DNA of 32,260 nt. Origin: a virus. Each line of letters begins with the position of its first letter. Positions within the stretch are counted from its first letter, which is position 1. Positions 1 to 6,852 of this stretch are shown here, piece by piece. The position numbers and the translations under genes were made by a program. The stretch spans positions 1 to 32,260 of IMG/VR virus record IMGVR_UViG_3300046167_000500. One strand, 5' to 3'. Below the pieces are notes generated by a model. The model saw only the letters and a program-made list of their open reading frames with translations, searched no databases and had not been told where the DNA came from.

Positions 1-107
1 CCTCGCGCGTACCCGCAGGGCAAAGTGTGCCATAGTACCTTTTTGTTTTAGCCTGTGCATTTATTAAACAATGGCGCGCAATTGCATGCAATTAAATCAA
101 AAGACAC

Positions 108-134
108 AAAAAAAAACCGCGCATCATGGCGCGG
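108..134 (-). terminator. Rho-independent terminator, distal
   Basis: On the minus strand a 6-bp GC stem (117-122 with 129-134, CCGCGC/GCGCGG) with a 6-base loop is followed by nine U residues (108-116). It lies beyond the end of the minus-strand early genes and is the second of two tandem terminators. Confidence 0.8.
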
Positions 135-149
135 CTGAGTAAGCAATTA

Positions 150-175
150 ATAAAAAGGGCGCTAAAAAGCGCCCT
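150..175 (-). terminator. Rho-independent terminator, proximal
   Basis: A 7-bp stem (156-162 with 169-175, AGGGCGC/GCGCCCT) has a 6-base A/T loop and is followed on the minus strand by a U-rich tract. It is the first terminator reached after the GP88-like gene. With the hairpin at 108-134 it should stop early transcription before the genome end. Confidence 0.75.
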
Positions 176-244
176 CTATAAACTCTAATATTAAACCCAA
201 AACGGCCATGAATGCTAAAATTATTGCATTAAATATTTTTTCAG

Positions 245-991
245 TCATGCGGCCATTACTTGCGGTTGCGGATCGATTACAAAGCCGGTTTCGTCTTTCC
301 TTGCTTTCCCTTTTGCATACAAAGCAACAATTGTTTGCTTTTTATCCAAGAAGCGCAAATCTGTTTTGTCACCATTTATTGTTGGCAACCCAAGAAAATC
401 GACTGGAATATTCTCAGCGCTACGAAACACAACCGCGATATTCATTCCACGATCTTGTGCAATCTTGGCCTGCTTGAGATAAATCGCGCTTGCTTCACTG
501 TAACTAAACGTCAAGTGATAATTGGGAATATCTAACGGCCGGTTGGCAATCTTTGTATAATCATAGAATTGAATACCTGGAAAGCGTTCAAAGATATTTT
601 GGCCGGCCGTATGAATATATTCCCATTGAATATCCGTTGTTCCATTCAATCTAACGGCCGGTTTTATGCCGCGCTTTTCGCAATAGTTTTGGAAACGCGT
701 TAAATCTTTGATCAATTGCGCCATGAAGCTTGCAATATCTTTTACAAACCATTCGGCTTTTCTTGCGCGGCCGCGCTGAACGCTATTCATTGCGCCGCGG
801 CCAGCCGTATTCAAGCAACCCGTCAAGCAACCGGCAATTTCGGCCATGGGGCAAAGATTGCGATTTAACGTCTTGTATGGCGTCATATACATAATGGCCG
901 TTAAATATCCGCTATCATTGCCCTTGACTGTTTTTGCATCTCCACCGGCGCGAATTAGATTGCCAATAAAGTTATATGTTTCTTTTTTCAT
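245..991 (-). CDS. GP88-like phage protein
   Basis: A 248-residue protein resembling the phage gene product 88 family of unknown function. The recognisable part is a cysteine cluster near residues 47-59 (CPMA, then GCLTGCLNTAGRG) followed by a basic stretch, suggesting a metal-binding or structural cysteine site. A further Cys lies near residue 104. No signal peptide or membrane segment is visible. The start is supported by AAGGAAG about seven bases upstream. It is the last gene of the early minus-strand region, followed by two terminators. The family call rests on the Cys motif and length; the function is unknown. Confidence 0.6.
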   Translation of the reverse strand: MKKETYNFIGNLIRAGGDAKTVKGNDSGYLTAIMYMTPYKTLNRNLCPMAEIAGCLTGCLNTAGRGAMNSVQRGRARKAEWFVKDIASFMAQLIKDLTRFQNYCEKRGIKPAVRLNGTTDIQWEYIHTAGQNIFERFPGIQFYDYTKIANRPLDIPNYHLTFSYSEASAIYLKQAKIAQDRGMNIAVVFRSAENIPVDFLGLPTINGDKTDLRFLDKKQTIVALYAKGKARKDETGFVIDPQPQVMAA

Positions 992-1035
992 GATCTTACT
1001 TCCTTTTATCTATTGTTTATTTTTGGCGCGAAAAT

Positions 1036-1048
1036 ACTGTTTAACAGT
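1036..1048. promoter_or_regulatory. 13-bp palindrome, possible operator
   Basis: ACTGTTTAACAGT is a perfect inverted repeat with 6-bp arms and a one-base centre. It sits between the small membrane protein gene and the GP88-like gene, about 45 bases upstream of the latter's start. The position suits an operator, but no convincing promoter boxes accompany it. Confidence 0.3.
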
Positions 1049-1065
1049 TTTCCAACATATTTTTT

Positions 1066-1248
1066 TCACCCTTCACAAACCAGGTTTAAGTAAAAACCGC
1101 CATTGTTAGGCGTCAAAAATCCAACGCCGCAATCGTCAGCGAAAAAATCCAAAAGCGCGAGATATGGCGTGGAATAAAGCGCCGCAAACATAAGCGCCAA
1201 TGCGACAAACCAAAACGCAATGTCACGTAGTCTTATTTGATAATCCAT
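1066..1248 (-). CDS. Small membrane protein, function unknown
   Basis: A 60-residue protein with one hydrophobic segment at about residues 10-31 (FWFVALALMFAALY), preceded by a short charged N-terminus, consistent with a single-pass inner-membrane protein. GGAAGG lies about seven bases before the ATG. Two cysteines lie in the C-terminal half. It sits between the repeat-framed gpZ-like gene and the GP88-like gene. I do not recognise a family. Confidence 0.5.
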   Translation of the reverse strand: MDYQIRLRDIAFWFVALALMFAALYSTPYLALLDFFADDCGVGFLTPNNGGFYLNLVCEG

Positions 1249-1269
1249 GTTTTTTCCTTCCCTGTTATT

Positions 1270-1284
1270 CTCCCATTTTGGGAG
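1270..1284. other. Hairpin upstream of the small membrane protein gene
   Basis: CTCCCA (1270-1275) and TGGGAG (1279-1284) form a 6-bp stem with a TTT loop. On the minus strand it has no U tract and lies in the leader of the 60-residue protein gene. An imperfect terminator or leader structure is possible. Confidence 0.3.
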
Positions 1285-1381
1285 GTTTTAACAATAAATG
1301 CAAGGGAAAAATGCATTAAATCAATGCCTTAATTTTTGCCGGTAAATCAAATAAAACCAGGTTATTTTGTCAAAAATACCC

Positions 1382-1467
1382 CTGTAGTGGAAAAGCTCAC
1401 CCCTGTAGTGGAAAAGCTCAGACCCCCTGTAGTGGAAAAGCTCACCCCCCTGTAGTGGAAAAGCTCA
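1382..1467. repeat. Four direct copies of an 18-bp repeat (downstream array)
   Basis: CTGTAGTGGAAAAGCTCA occurs exactly at 1382-1399, 1403-1420, 1427-1444 and 1450-1467, with starts 21, 24 and 23 bases apart and C-rich linkers between. On the minus strand each reads TGAGCTTTTCCACTACAG. The last copy supplies the TGA stop of the gpZ-like gene. Size and spacing resemble iterons, and TTTTCCACT differs from the DnaA-box consensus TTATCCACA at two of nine bases. Confidence 0.9.
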
Positions 1468-2154
1468 GCGCAGCTTTGCAGTGCGCAACGCCTGTATCCA
1501 AGCTTGCTTATACATAATCTTGAAATATTTATTCATGCCGCGCTTGACTGCGCGTTCAGGATTATAACCGCCCCGAATAGTGGCGCTCTTTGCTAAGCTG
1601 TGAAGTATCTTAATTTTCTTCTTGCCGGTGCGCTTGGCTATAAATGATTTGCCACCCTTTTGTAGAATAAATCCCTTGCCTGACTGCATAATGTTTCTAG
1701 GCTCAAAAGACTTATTAACAGCGCCAGCCCTAGCGCCAGATCTTTTACGGCTAACATTAGCCTCTATTGGAATAGCCAAGTTGCGTTTTAATCTAGGCGT
1801 CTTGATGCCGCCGGTAACATGCTTTTCCATAAATCTAGTTTGAGCTTTGCGCCCTCTTGTTTCTGGCCGTGCGCCTGGCGGGGATGGAAGGTCAGATCTT
1901 TGTATCGATGCAAGCGCCATACCTGTGCGCCGTATATGCCTAGCCGTGCTATTCCTGATTTGATGCACCTGTTTAAAAAACGCTTTGTTGCGCACCTCAA
2001 AGAACTTTCCATATTCCATGCGTAAATCAATATCACGACTGCTCTTGATTGCTTTATTGAGCGCCAATGATAGCGCGAATGGGGCTTGCTTAGTCACCAG
2101 GTCATCAAGCCGTCTTTCGATCTCTGGCACGTTTGATTTGATGCTAATATGCAT
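1465..2154 (-). CDS. gpZ-like minor tail protein, orphan and framed by repeats
   Basis: A basic protein of about 229 residues resembling prophage minor tail protein Z (lambda gpZ type). It has an N-terminal amphipathic region with ALNKAI, a very basic middle rich in Arg and Lys, and a C-terminal amphipathic helix. I chose the ATG at 2152-2154 because AGGGGG sits four bases upstream. A GTG at 2179-2181 would add nine residues encoded mainly by the repeat itself. The stop TGA lies inside a repeat copy. It is far from the tail genes (about 11.8-24.5 kb) and sits after the terminator of the replication operon. The gpZ assignment is by general resemblance; a DNA-binding role is an alternative given its charge. 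Confidence 0.55.
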   Translation of the reverse strand: MHISIKSNVPEIERRLDDLVTKQAPFALSLALNKAIKSSRDIDLRMEYGKFFEVRNKAFFKQVHQIRNSTARHIRRTGMALASIQRSDLPSPPGARPETRGRKAQTRFMEKHVTGGIKTPRLKRNLAIPIEANVSRKRSGARAGAVNKSFEPRNIMQSGKGFILQKGGKSFIAKRTGKKKIKILHSLAKSATIRGGYNPERAVKRGMNKYFKIMYKQAWIQALRTAKLR

Positions 2155-2162
2155 AAAACCCC

Positions 2163-2201
2163 CTGTAGTGGAAAAGCTCACCCCTGTGATGGAAAAGCTC
2201 A
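2163..2201. repeat. Two copies of the 18-bp repeat (upstream array)
   Basis: An exact copy at 2163-2180 and a variant at 2184-2201 (CTGTGATGGAAAAGCTCA), 21 bases apart and in the same orientation as the four copies at 1382-1467. On the minus strand the exact copy ends in CAGGGGG, the Shine-Dalgarno sequence of the gpZ-like gene. It also contains an in-frame GTG. Confidence 0.9.
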
Positions 2202-2215
2202 GGGAAGCTTAACAC

Positions 2216-2243
2216 AAAAAGAAACCCCGCGCAAAGCGCAGGG
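2216..2243 (-). terminator. Rho-independent terminator after the replication operon
   Basis: On the minus strand GCGC-rich arms (2225-2232 with 2236-2243, one mismatch in eight) close an AAA loop and are followed by TTTCTTTTT. It lies about 35 bases past the stop of the 48-residue gene, so it should end the transcript from the primase region. The gpZ-like gene beyond it would then be a separate unit. Confidence 0.7.
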
Positions 2244-2279
2244 CAGTAAGTAAGAAGTAAAATCATGAATGAATTTACG

Positions 2280-2426
2280 TTACTGATCCTTTAGCGATTT
2301 AGCAAGCTCCAATATCAGATGCGGAAATTCTTTGCGCGGCATTTCTGCCACCAGAACGCCATTAAACCATATCTTTAGAATATCATCATGCACAGCCCAG
2401 CGCGTTTTATTTGGCTCTAGTTCCAT
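2280..2426 (-). CDS. Small hypothetical protein (48 aa)
   Basis: Translates as a 48-residue soluble protein beginning MELEPNKTRWAV and ending LAKSLKDQ. GGAGAAG lies five bases before the ATG. Its first 20 bases overlap the end of the upstream 56-residue gene, the close packing typical of a phage operon. No known domain was recognised. A terminator follows about 35 bases after its stop. Confidence 0.6.
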   Translation of the reverse strand: MELEPNKTRWAVHDDILKIWFNGVLVAEMPRKEFPHLILELAKSLKDQ

Positions 2427-2577
2427 ACAGCTTCTCCAGTTCATACTTTCTTGCCAGTATTAGTCTGCGTTCATTCTCCGTCCATTTGGGCAAAGACCGC
2501 AAAAACCTTCTGCGATTTGCGAAGCCTTCTAGCTCCTCCAAAGAATGAATTGTTTTTAATTTATCTTCTATTGTCAT
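2407..2577 (-). CDS. Small basic hypothetical protein (56 aa)
   Basis: Translates as a 56-residue protein starting MTIEDKLKTIHSLEEL and ending EKLYGTRAK. It is rich in Arg, Lys and Glu and predicted helical. An AAGAGAG-like ribosome site precedes the ATG. It follows the structured spacer after the primase gene and overlaps the next gene by 20 bases. No family recognised. Confidence 0.55.
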   Translation of the reverse strand: MTIEDKLKTIHSLEELEGFANRRRFLRSLPKWTENERRLILARKYELEKLYGTRAK

Positions 2578-2587
2578 GGCTCTCTTA

Positions 2588-2697
2588 TACTAGACGGGAC
2601 AACGGGATATGCCTATAGGCATATATCCCGTCCCTCCCGCTTACTAGTATCGGGACACATCCCGTGACCTCCCGCCTATGTCCCGTTGTCCCGCTCG
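2588..2697. repeat. CGGGA-rich inverted-repeat region
   Basis: A perfect 13-bp inverted repeat (CGGGACAACGGGA at 2595-2607, its complement at 2681-2693) encloses two more palindromes: GGGATATGCCTATAGGC and its partner at about 2604-2629, and CGGGACACATCCCG at 2651-2664. More CGGGA/TCCCG copies fill the gaps. It starts inside the last codons of the primase gene. It could be a replication origin, a protein-binding array or a processing structure; no U tract makes it a simple terminator. Confidence 0.65.
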
Positions 2698-4502
2698 TCA
2701 TAAACCGTTGTTTTCGTTTGGGAAATTAGACCCTTTTCACATAGCTGTTTTCTTACGCTCTGATAACTGCTCTTTTTTGTGTCTTGTTTGGCCTCTCCGA
2801 GGATATTATAGTAATTGTCCCGCATATCATCGATTTTTGCGTAGTTTTGTGAGCCTTTTGTTTCATCGAATATCTGCATAAATTTTCGCTGCTTGTCCGA
2901 CAGATTATCTTTTTTTGCTTGCGGTCTTTTATCCTGGCAGACCTCTAGAACCACGCTTGTGGTTTCTTCTAAGTCAGCACCTATAAGGTCAATTTCACGA
3001 TGCATAAAGTTTAGCGGCTCTGGCATCTTTGCGTCTTTCATCTTGGTAAATTTGACCTCTATCTTAGCTGGCTGCTGATCGTTCCACTTATCTACCAAGA
3101 ACTCAGCATCAAGTGCGCCTAAGAGCGCAGAAGAACCCCTAGCTCTATCTTTTTGCGAATGGCCGGTATGATGCACTGCCAAGAGGGTGCAGTCGTAGGC
3201 ATTGCGAATATCATCCACTGCTCTGATGGCTGCTCCCATATCTTTGGTGCTATTTTCGTCAGCCGCGCCCATTGATCTGGCGAGCGTATCCACCACGATA
3301 AGCTGCGGCTCTCCATATTGCTGAACCATGCTGTCAATAACATTGACCAATTCATTGACGCTTTCATCTTCTGTTAAGATGATGGATCTGCTGGATTTAA
3401 AGAATGGTATGCCCTTCAGGGGAATATCGTTTGCCTTTGACCAAGCTGCTGCGCGTCTAGCAAATCCGTTGTGACCCTCACCAGCTATGTAGAATACTGG
3501 CCCCTTCTTAACTGCATGGCCGTGAAACTCTTGTCCTGTAGCTACACAGAGCGCCATATCAAGCACCAAGAACGTCTTTCCTGCTGCTGGTGATCCAAAG
3601 CAACATGCAAACGTATTGCGCTCTAGCAAGCCATCAATGATCCATTCTGGCGCTTTAAACTCAAGATCACCAAGCGGCACAAATAATGGCTTAGGTGGCT
3701 TTATCTTGCTAAGCAGCGCCTTAACTGAAGACGGGCCATCTTCCAGCATGACATCATTCCAGTCACGCTTATCGTAACCTGATGGTGCTTTATAAGTGAA
3801 GCCAGATTTCTCTGCGTATTTCTTGCCTTCATTGTCATTATCTGCGGCTACAAAATAGTGTGCATCAGGCCAAAGATCTTTTAGCACATCAGCGACTTTA
3901 GGAATATTGCTTGCGCTGAATGCGCAGATAGTTGGCCGGTTTGTGCATTGTGCGACTGATGCTGCGGTAGCGTAGCCTTCTGCAATGTAGGTTATGCCTT
4001 CTGGTGGCCCATTTATCACCAGATAGCATTCGCTTGTGGGCTTACCGGCTTCAAACTTCTTATTACCATCTGGTGTAATTGTTTGCTTGTTGATGCGCTT
4101 TTTATCACGGCCATACATGGGAATTACGACATTATCGCCATCCAGTTTTGCACCGCCAAGCAATTCTATGCCTTTGCGCTCATGGTATCTCTGGGTTTTG
4201 TCAAACTCCACATGATGATTGACAGCCGCAGAGAGGCTTTGTGAGCGCCGCATTTCGTTTTCCGGTGGTATGACATCATCAAAGACCATGCACTTCATTA
4301 TAGCGGGAAAGTCATTGCACTGATTGCAGTGAACCTTCACTTGGTTTTCATAGCTATTAATCCAGAACCGATCTGCGCCCCCGCAATGAGGGCATGGGCC
4401 ATTATAGCGTTCATGTCCGGTTTTTTTCAGATTGTATTGCTGGACTATGCGGCTTGAGTATTCATCCCAATATAATGTGGGGTATTTACTTTCATCTGCC
4501 AT
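2676..4502 (-). CDS. Bifunctional primase-helicase
   Basis: A 608-residue replication protein. The N-terminus has a primase zinc ribbon (C37-P-H-C40-G-G and C59-N-Q-C62) of the P4/T7-type. A Toprim catalytic domain follows, with EGYATA at 175-180 and the acidic DND at 221-223. The C-terminal half is a RecA-like ATPase of the RepA/AAA_25 type with Walker A GSPAAGKT at 303-310, a Walker B-like LIVVDT and a later HHTGH motif. It would unwind DNA and prime synthesis at the phage fork. It lies downstream of the SSB gene in the early operon. Its last codons form one arm of the inverted repeat at 2595-2693. Confidence 0.9.
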   Translation of the reverse strand: MADESKYPTLYWDEYSSRIVQQYNLKKTGHERYNGPCPHCGGADRFWINSYENQVKVHCNQCNDFPAIMKCMVFDDVIPPENEMRRSQSLSAAVNHHVEFDKTQRYHERKGIELLGGAKLDGDNVVIPMYGRDKKRINKQTITPDGNKKFEAGKPTSECYLVINGPPEGITYIAEGYATAASVAQCTNRPTICAFSASNIPKVADVLKDLWPDAHYFVAADNDNEGKKYAEKSGFTYKAPSGYDKRDWNDVMLEDGPSSVKALLSKIKPPKPLFVPLGDLEFKAPEWIIDGLLERNTFACCFGSPAAGKTFLVLDMALCVATGQEFHGHAVKKGPVFYIAGEGHNGFARRAAAWSKANDIPLKGIPFFKSSRSIILTEDESVNELVNVIDSMVQQYGEPQLIVVDTLARSMGAADENSTKDMGAAIRAVDDIRNAYDCTLLAVHHTGHSQKDRARGSSALLGALDAEFLVDKWNDQQPAKIEVKFTKMKDAKMPEPLNFMHREIDLIGADLEETTSVVLEVCQDKRPQAKKDNLSDKQRKFMQIFDETKGSQNYAKIDDMRDNYYNILGEAKQDTKKSSYQSVRKQLCEKGLISQTKTTVYDERDNGT

Positions 4503-4554
4503 ATCTTGTATAAATTCCTTATATCTGGCGGCTGTCAGGTTTATCGCTCGATTT

Positions 4555-4590
4555 GGCCAGCAGTATCCAACACTGCTGGCCCTTTTTATT
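4555..4590 (+). terminator. Strong hairpin with plus-strand U tract
   Basis: Ten-base-pair perfect stem (4555-4564 with 4572-4581, GGCCAGCAGT/ACTGCTGGCC) with a 7-base loop, followed on the plus strand by CTTTTTATTT. The U tract is on the strand opposite to the flanking SSB and primase genes. On their mRNA it is a stem-loop without a U tract, between the SSB stop and the primase start. Confidence 0.6.
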
Positions 4591-5243
4591 TAAAACGGGA
4601 TTTCATCATCGAAATCGTCAGTTGCCGCTTGTTGTTGCTCTTTCATTGGCGGCAAACCAAATTCATCTAATGTATCCTCTTTTTTATCTGACTGGATTAC
4701 TTCTGTTTCGACTGTATCAAAGTCATCATCTGTGGAGCCATAGACTGCTTTAGTGACTTGCAGCTTGTCAAGGATAAGTGAAACGCCGCCATTGCCGTCA
4801 GGATCAGAAACGGGGAATGCTAGAATGACTGCATTGCCGACTGAGCCGGTGTATAGTCGTTTATTCTCTAGCTCTTTCTTTTGGCCATCTAAGATAAGTG
4901 GCGGCTGGTTCATTTCACCTTTTTGTGACATGGCGCGTTTCTTTGCAGTGAATGTCACTAGAGTGCCATCTTCTGATTTCTTCATGCCAAATACTTTGCT
5001 GAATTTGGTCAGCTTTGTATTGCGTGTCATGCAGTCTTTGTAGTGCTCCTGCAATTCAAGAAAGATGCGCTTTCCTTCTTCTGTGCTGACGGTAAAGCCG
5101 CATGAATATGCAGCGCCTTGTGCGGCTGCTGGTGCTGCCTCGCTACGCTTTTCTTGGCTATTATATCGATACGGCTGATCTAGCTTAGGCCATGCGAGCA
5201 ATGCATCTTTTATCATAAATTTCTTAAAGTCTGGATTTGCCAT
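4590..5243 (-). CDS. Single-stranded DNA-binding protein
   Basis: A 217-residue protein with the layout of phage T7 gp2.5 / DUF2815-type ssDNA-binding proteins. It has a mixed beta-rich body with basic stretches and an acidic tail ending DDFDDEIPF, the C-terminal signature SSBs use to recruit replication and recombination proteins. An alanine-rich linker lies near residues 36-45. AAGGAG precedes the ATG at good spacing. It lies between the exonuclease and primase genes, the usual setting for an SSB serving both. The exact family is uncertain; the acidic tail and context make the role likely. Confidence 0.75.
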   Translation of the reverse strand: MANPDFKKFMIKDALLAWPKLDQPYRYNSQEKRSEAAPAAAQGAAYSCGFTVSTEEGKRIFLELQEHYKDCMTRNTKLTKFSKVFGMKKSEDGTLVTFTAKKRAMSQKGEMNQPPLILDGQKKELENKRLYTGSVGNAVILAFPVSDPDGNGGVSLILDKLQVTKAVYGSTDDDFDTVETEVIQSDKKEDTLDEFGLPPMKEQQQAATDDFDDEIPF

Positions 5244-5278
5244 CGTATTTCTCCTTCGTGGCTATGTAGGGAACCGCC

Positions 5279-6049
5279 CTACTCGGTTGTCATCCACTGT
5301 GGTGGGTGGATCATAGTAAAGCGAGGCCAGCCTGTTTCGTAAAGGTCTGTTTTCTTCGCTTCAGCTATTTTCTTAAGCGCGTACATCATGTCCTTTTTGC
5401 CTAGTGCAAGTGCTTCTAGGCTCATAGAGTGCATGTGCGCTTTATATGGTGCGGCTGTGCTAACTGCTAAGAAGATGAAGTGTTTGACATCCCAACCGGC
5501 AAGCTCTGCTACATAGGCATAGAAGCAGCCTTGTACGTCATAGCGGTATTTGTAGCACTCTCTTATAAAGCCATCAGGTGATGGATCTACTGTTGTTTTG
5601 ACGTCTGCCATTACTTGATCTGCTTTGTTGTAGCAGTCTGGCCTTGCCTTGAGTTGCAAGCCTGTTTCTGGACATTTTACGAATATGCTTTGCTCTTTAA
5701 GGGCATCAGGATGATCTAGTTGCTTTGCGCAGACTGGATCTTGTCGCAGGGCATCAGCTATTGCTTTAGCCTTTCTGTATTCTGGCTCTGGTAGCAAAAG
5801 CTTATCACCAGCTTCCTCTTGTGCTTCTTTCCAAGCATTGCCTCTGCGCGTTTCTGGGCCGCATATAGTGTTAGCGCCGCCTTCTAATGAAAGATCATGC
5901 ACGGCTGTGCCTAACTGCATTGCTGGCGTTTCTTTGCGCTCTTGGTGACGCCAATGCCAGACTGATGACATAAGGACAGATTTCACATCGGATGAGCTAA
6001 TCGCGTCATGTGCGTGATATTGCTCATTGGTAAGGTCATCGCGGATCAT
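5279..6049 (-). CDS. RecE-like PDDEXK exonuclease
   Basis: A 256-residue nuclease resembling the C-terminal nuclease domain of exonuclease VIII (RecE, DUF3799-like). N-terminal cues are YHAHDAISSSDVKSVL and AMQLGTAVHDLSLE, where the His is part of the active site. The catalytic core is LKARPDCYN followed by MADVKTT (D...D-x-K), with a conserved RYDVQGCFYAY helix after it. It would resect double-stranded ends for single-strand annealing recombination. It overlaps the upstream nuclease gene by 14 bases and precedes the SSB gene. No Redbeta/RecT-type annealing gene was recognised nearby. Confidence 0.8.
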   Translation of the reverse strand: MIRDDLTNEQYHAHDAISSSDVKSVLMSSVWHWRHQERKETPAMQLGTAVHDLSLEGGANTICGPETRRGNAWKEAQEEAGDKLLLPEPEYRKAKAIADALRQDPVCAKQLDHPDALKEQSIFVKCPETGLQLKARPDCYNKADQVMADVKTTVDPSPDGFIRECYKYRYDVQGCFYAYVAELAGWDVKHFIFLAVSTAAPYKAHMHSMSLEALALGKKDMMYALKKIAEAKKTDLYETGWPRFTMIHPPQWMTTE

Positions 6050-6443
6050 TCATCAATTCCCTACATAGATAGCAGAAGCCCTCGATGGAAAGCTCTACTA
6101 GGATTTTGCCATCGTCTTGCGTTCCGTACATCTTAGCAATGGCTTCTAAGCTTACGACTGCCCTTGGTTTATATCGATCATATTTATATATGACGCAGGG
6201 CATTTTATTTGCGGCTATCGCAGCCTTTTCTGATTGCTTCCACCATTCTGGTTTGCACCCAACGCCTGACTTGTAATGCTTGGCCTCGATGGAAAACGGG
6301 AACTGCTCATTGTCTGGGATAAGATCACCGCCTTCTGCTGTGCGGTATTGCTCTAGGTTTCTGGAGAAGGTTATTCCTAATTCAAGAAATAGCGCCTTTC
6401 CCAAATCTCTCTCCCATTTAGCCCCCTTTGATCGATTAGACAT
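6036..6443 (-). CDS. PDDEXK Holliday-junction-resolvase-like nuclease
   Basis: A 135-residue protein with a compact PDDEXK core. SKGAKWERDLGKAL carries the leading Glu, EGGDLIP the acidic residue, and FSIEAKHYK the E-x-K pair. The size and the GGD...EAKHYK pattern match phage Hjc-like resolvases, which trim branched DNA before packaging. It overlaps the end of the ribbon-helix-helix gene and the start of the exonuclease gene, indicating translational coupling. A generic structure-specific endonuclease is the alternative. Confidence 0.75.
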   Translation of the reverse strand: MSNRSKGAKWERDLGKALFLELGITFSRNLEQYRTAEGGDLIPDNEQFPFSIEAKHYKSGVGCKPEWWKQSEKAAIAANKMPCVIYKYDRYKPRAVVSLEAIAKMYGTQDDGKILVELSIEGFCYLCRELMNDPR

Positions 6444-6603
6444 CTAAATCTGGTTGCTCTGTTATGATGTCATGTTTTGCCAGGTAATCCCGCAATGCAT
6501 CTTGCGCGATTGTAGCCATGCTGCGGCGATATTTTTTCTTGAACAGCTTCATGCCTTCGACAATATTGCCATCAATTCTAACGTGTAAATCATGTTGTTC
6601 CAT
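6436..6603 (-). CDS. Arc-like ribbon-helix-helix regulator
   Basis: A 55-residue protein beginning MEQHDLHVRIDG, fitting a beta strand that contacts DNA followed by two helices (SMATIAQDALRDYLAKHD), the Arc/MetJ ribbon-helix-helix plan and about the length of Arc. I chose the ATG at 6601-6603 because AGGAG lies five bases upstream. A longer reading from 6669 lacks a ribosome site and would run through the divergent control region. It is first in the minus-strand early operon, next to a palindrome that is a natural target for it. Autoregulation is inferred. Confidence 0.75.
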   Translation of the reverse strand: MEQHDLHVRIDGNIVEGMKLFKKKYRRSMATIAQDALRDYLAKHDIITEQPDLDV

Positions 6604-6644
6604 ATTCTCTCCTACCAAAATGGTTGCACTTTGGTACAAAACAT

Positions 6645-6659
6645 TTGACAGTTCGTCAA
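6645..6659. promoter_or_regulatory. Divergent promoter region with palindromic operator
   Basis: TTGACAGTTCGTCAA is an inverted repeat with 5-bp arms. The plus strand has TTGACA (6645-6650), 18 bases, then TAAAAA (6669-6674). The minus strand has TTGACG inside the same palindrome, with a weak TACCAA 17 bases on. Both -35 boxes overlap the palindrome, so one bound dimer could control both directions. The -10 matches are only moderate. Confidence 0.5.
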
Positions 6660-6696
6660 CAGTCATCATAAAAAGATATTATGAAGGGAGAAAATC

Positions 6697-6852
6697 ATGG
6701 GATATTGTAGAGAATGTGAAGGCACCGGAGAAATCACGCGCAGGAACTTAATGGTGCCACCAGATCATGCAGATTATGCAACCTGGAAAGAGCCATGCAC
6801 CTATTGCCAAGACGAAGATGATTATGATTGGCGTGGAGGAGATGAGGAATGA
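6697..6852 (+). CDS. Small zinc-finger-like protein (51 aa)
   Basis: Translates as 51 residues with C4-x-x-C7-EGTG and C34-x-x-C37, like a single DnaJ-type CxxCxGxG zinc knuckle with a second CxxC, followed by an acidic tail (DEDDYDWRGGDEE). AGGGAG lies six bases before the ATG. First gene of the plus-strand cluster, directly after the divergent promoter. Its stop overlaps the next start (ATGA). The role is unknown; a small protein- or nucleic-acid-binding factor is possible. Confidence 0.65.
   Translation: MGYCRECEGTGEITRRNLMVPPDHADYATWKEPCTYCQDEDDYDWRGGDEE

Noticed and set aside
208-535. Plus-strand ORFs at the left end
   Set aside because: They are antisense to the GP88-like gene, lack ribosome sites and resemble no protein.
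1382-2201. CRISPR array
   Set aside because: Repeats are only 18 bases with 3-6 base linkers in each group, and the larger gap holds a gene. There are no spacers of uniform length and no cas genes.
1985-2212. Plus-strand ORF with repeated VVEKLTP-like peptide
   Set aside because: The peptide repeat only reflects the DNA repeat. The frame lies antisense to the gpZ-like gene and has no ribosome site.
6436-6669. Longer 77-residue start for the ribbon-helix-helix gene
   Set aside because: No Shine-Dalgarno, and it would cover the divergent promoter palindrome. The ATG at 6601-6603 has AGGAG at ideal spacing and an Arc-like length.
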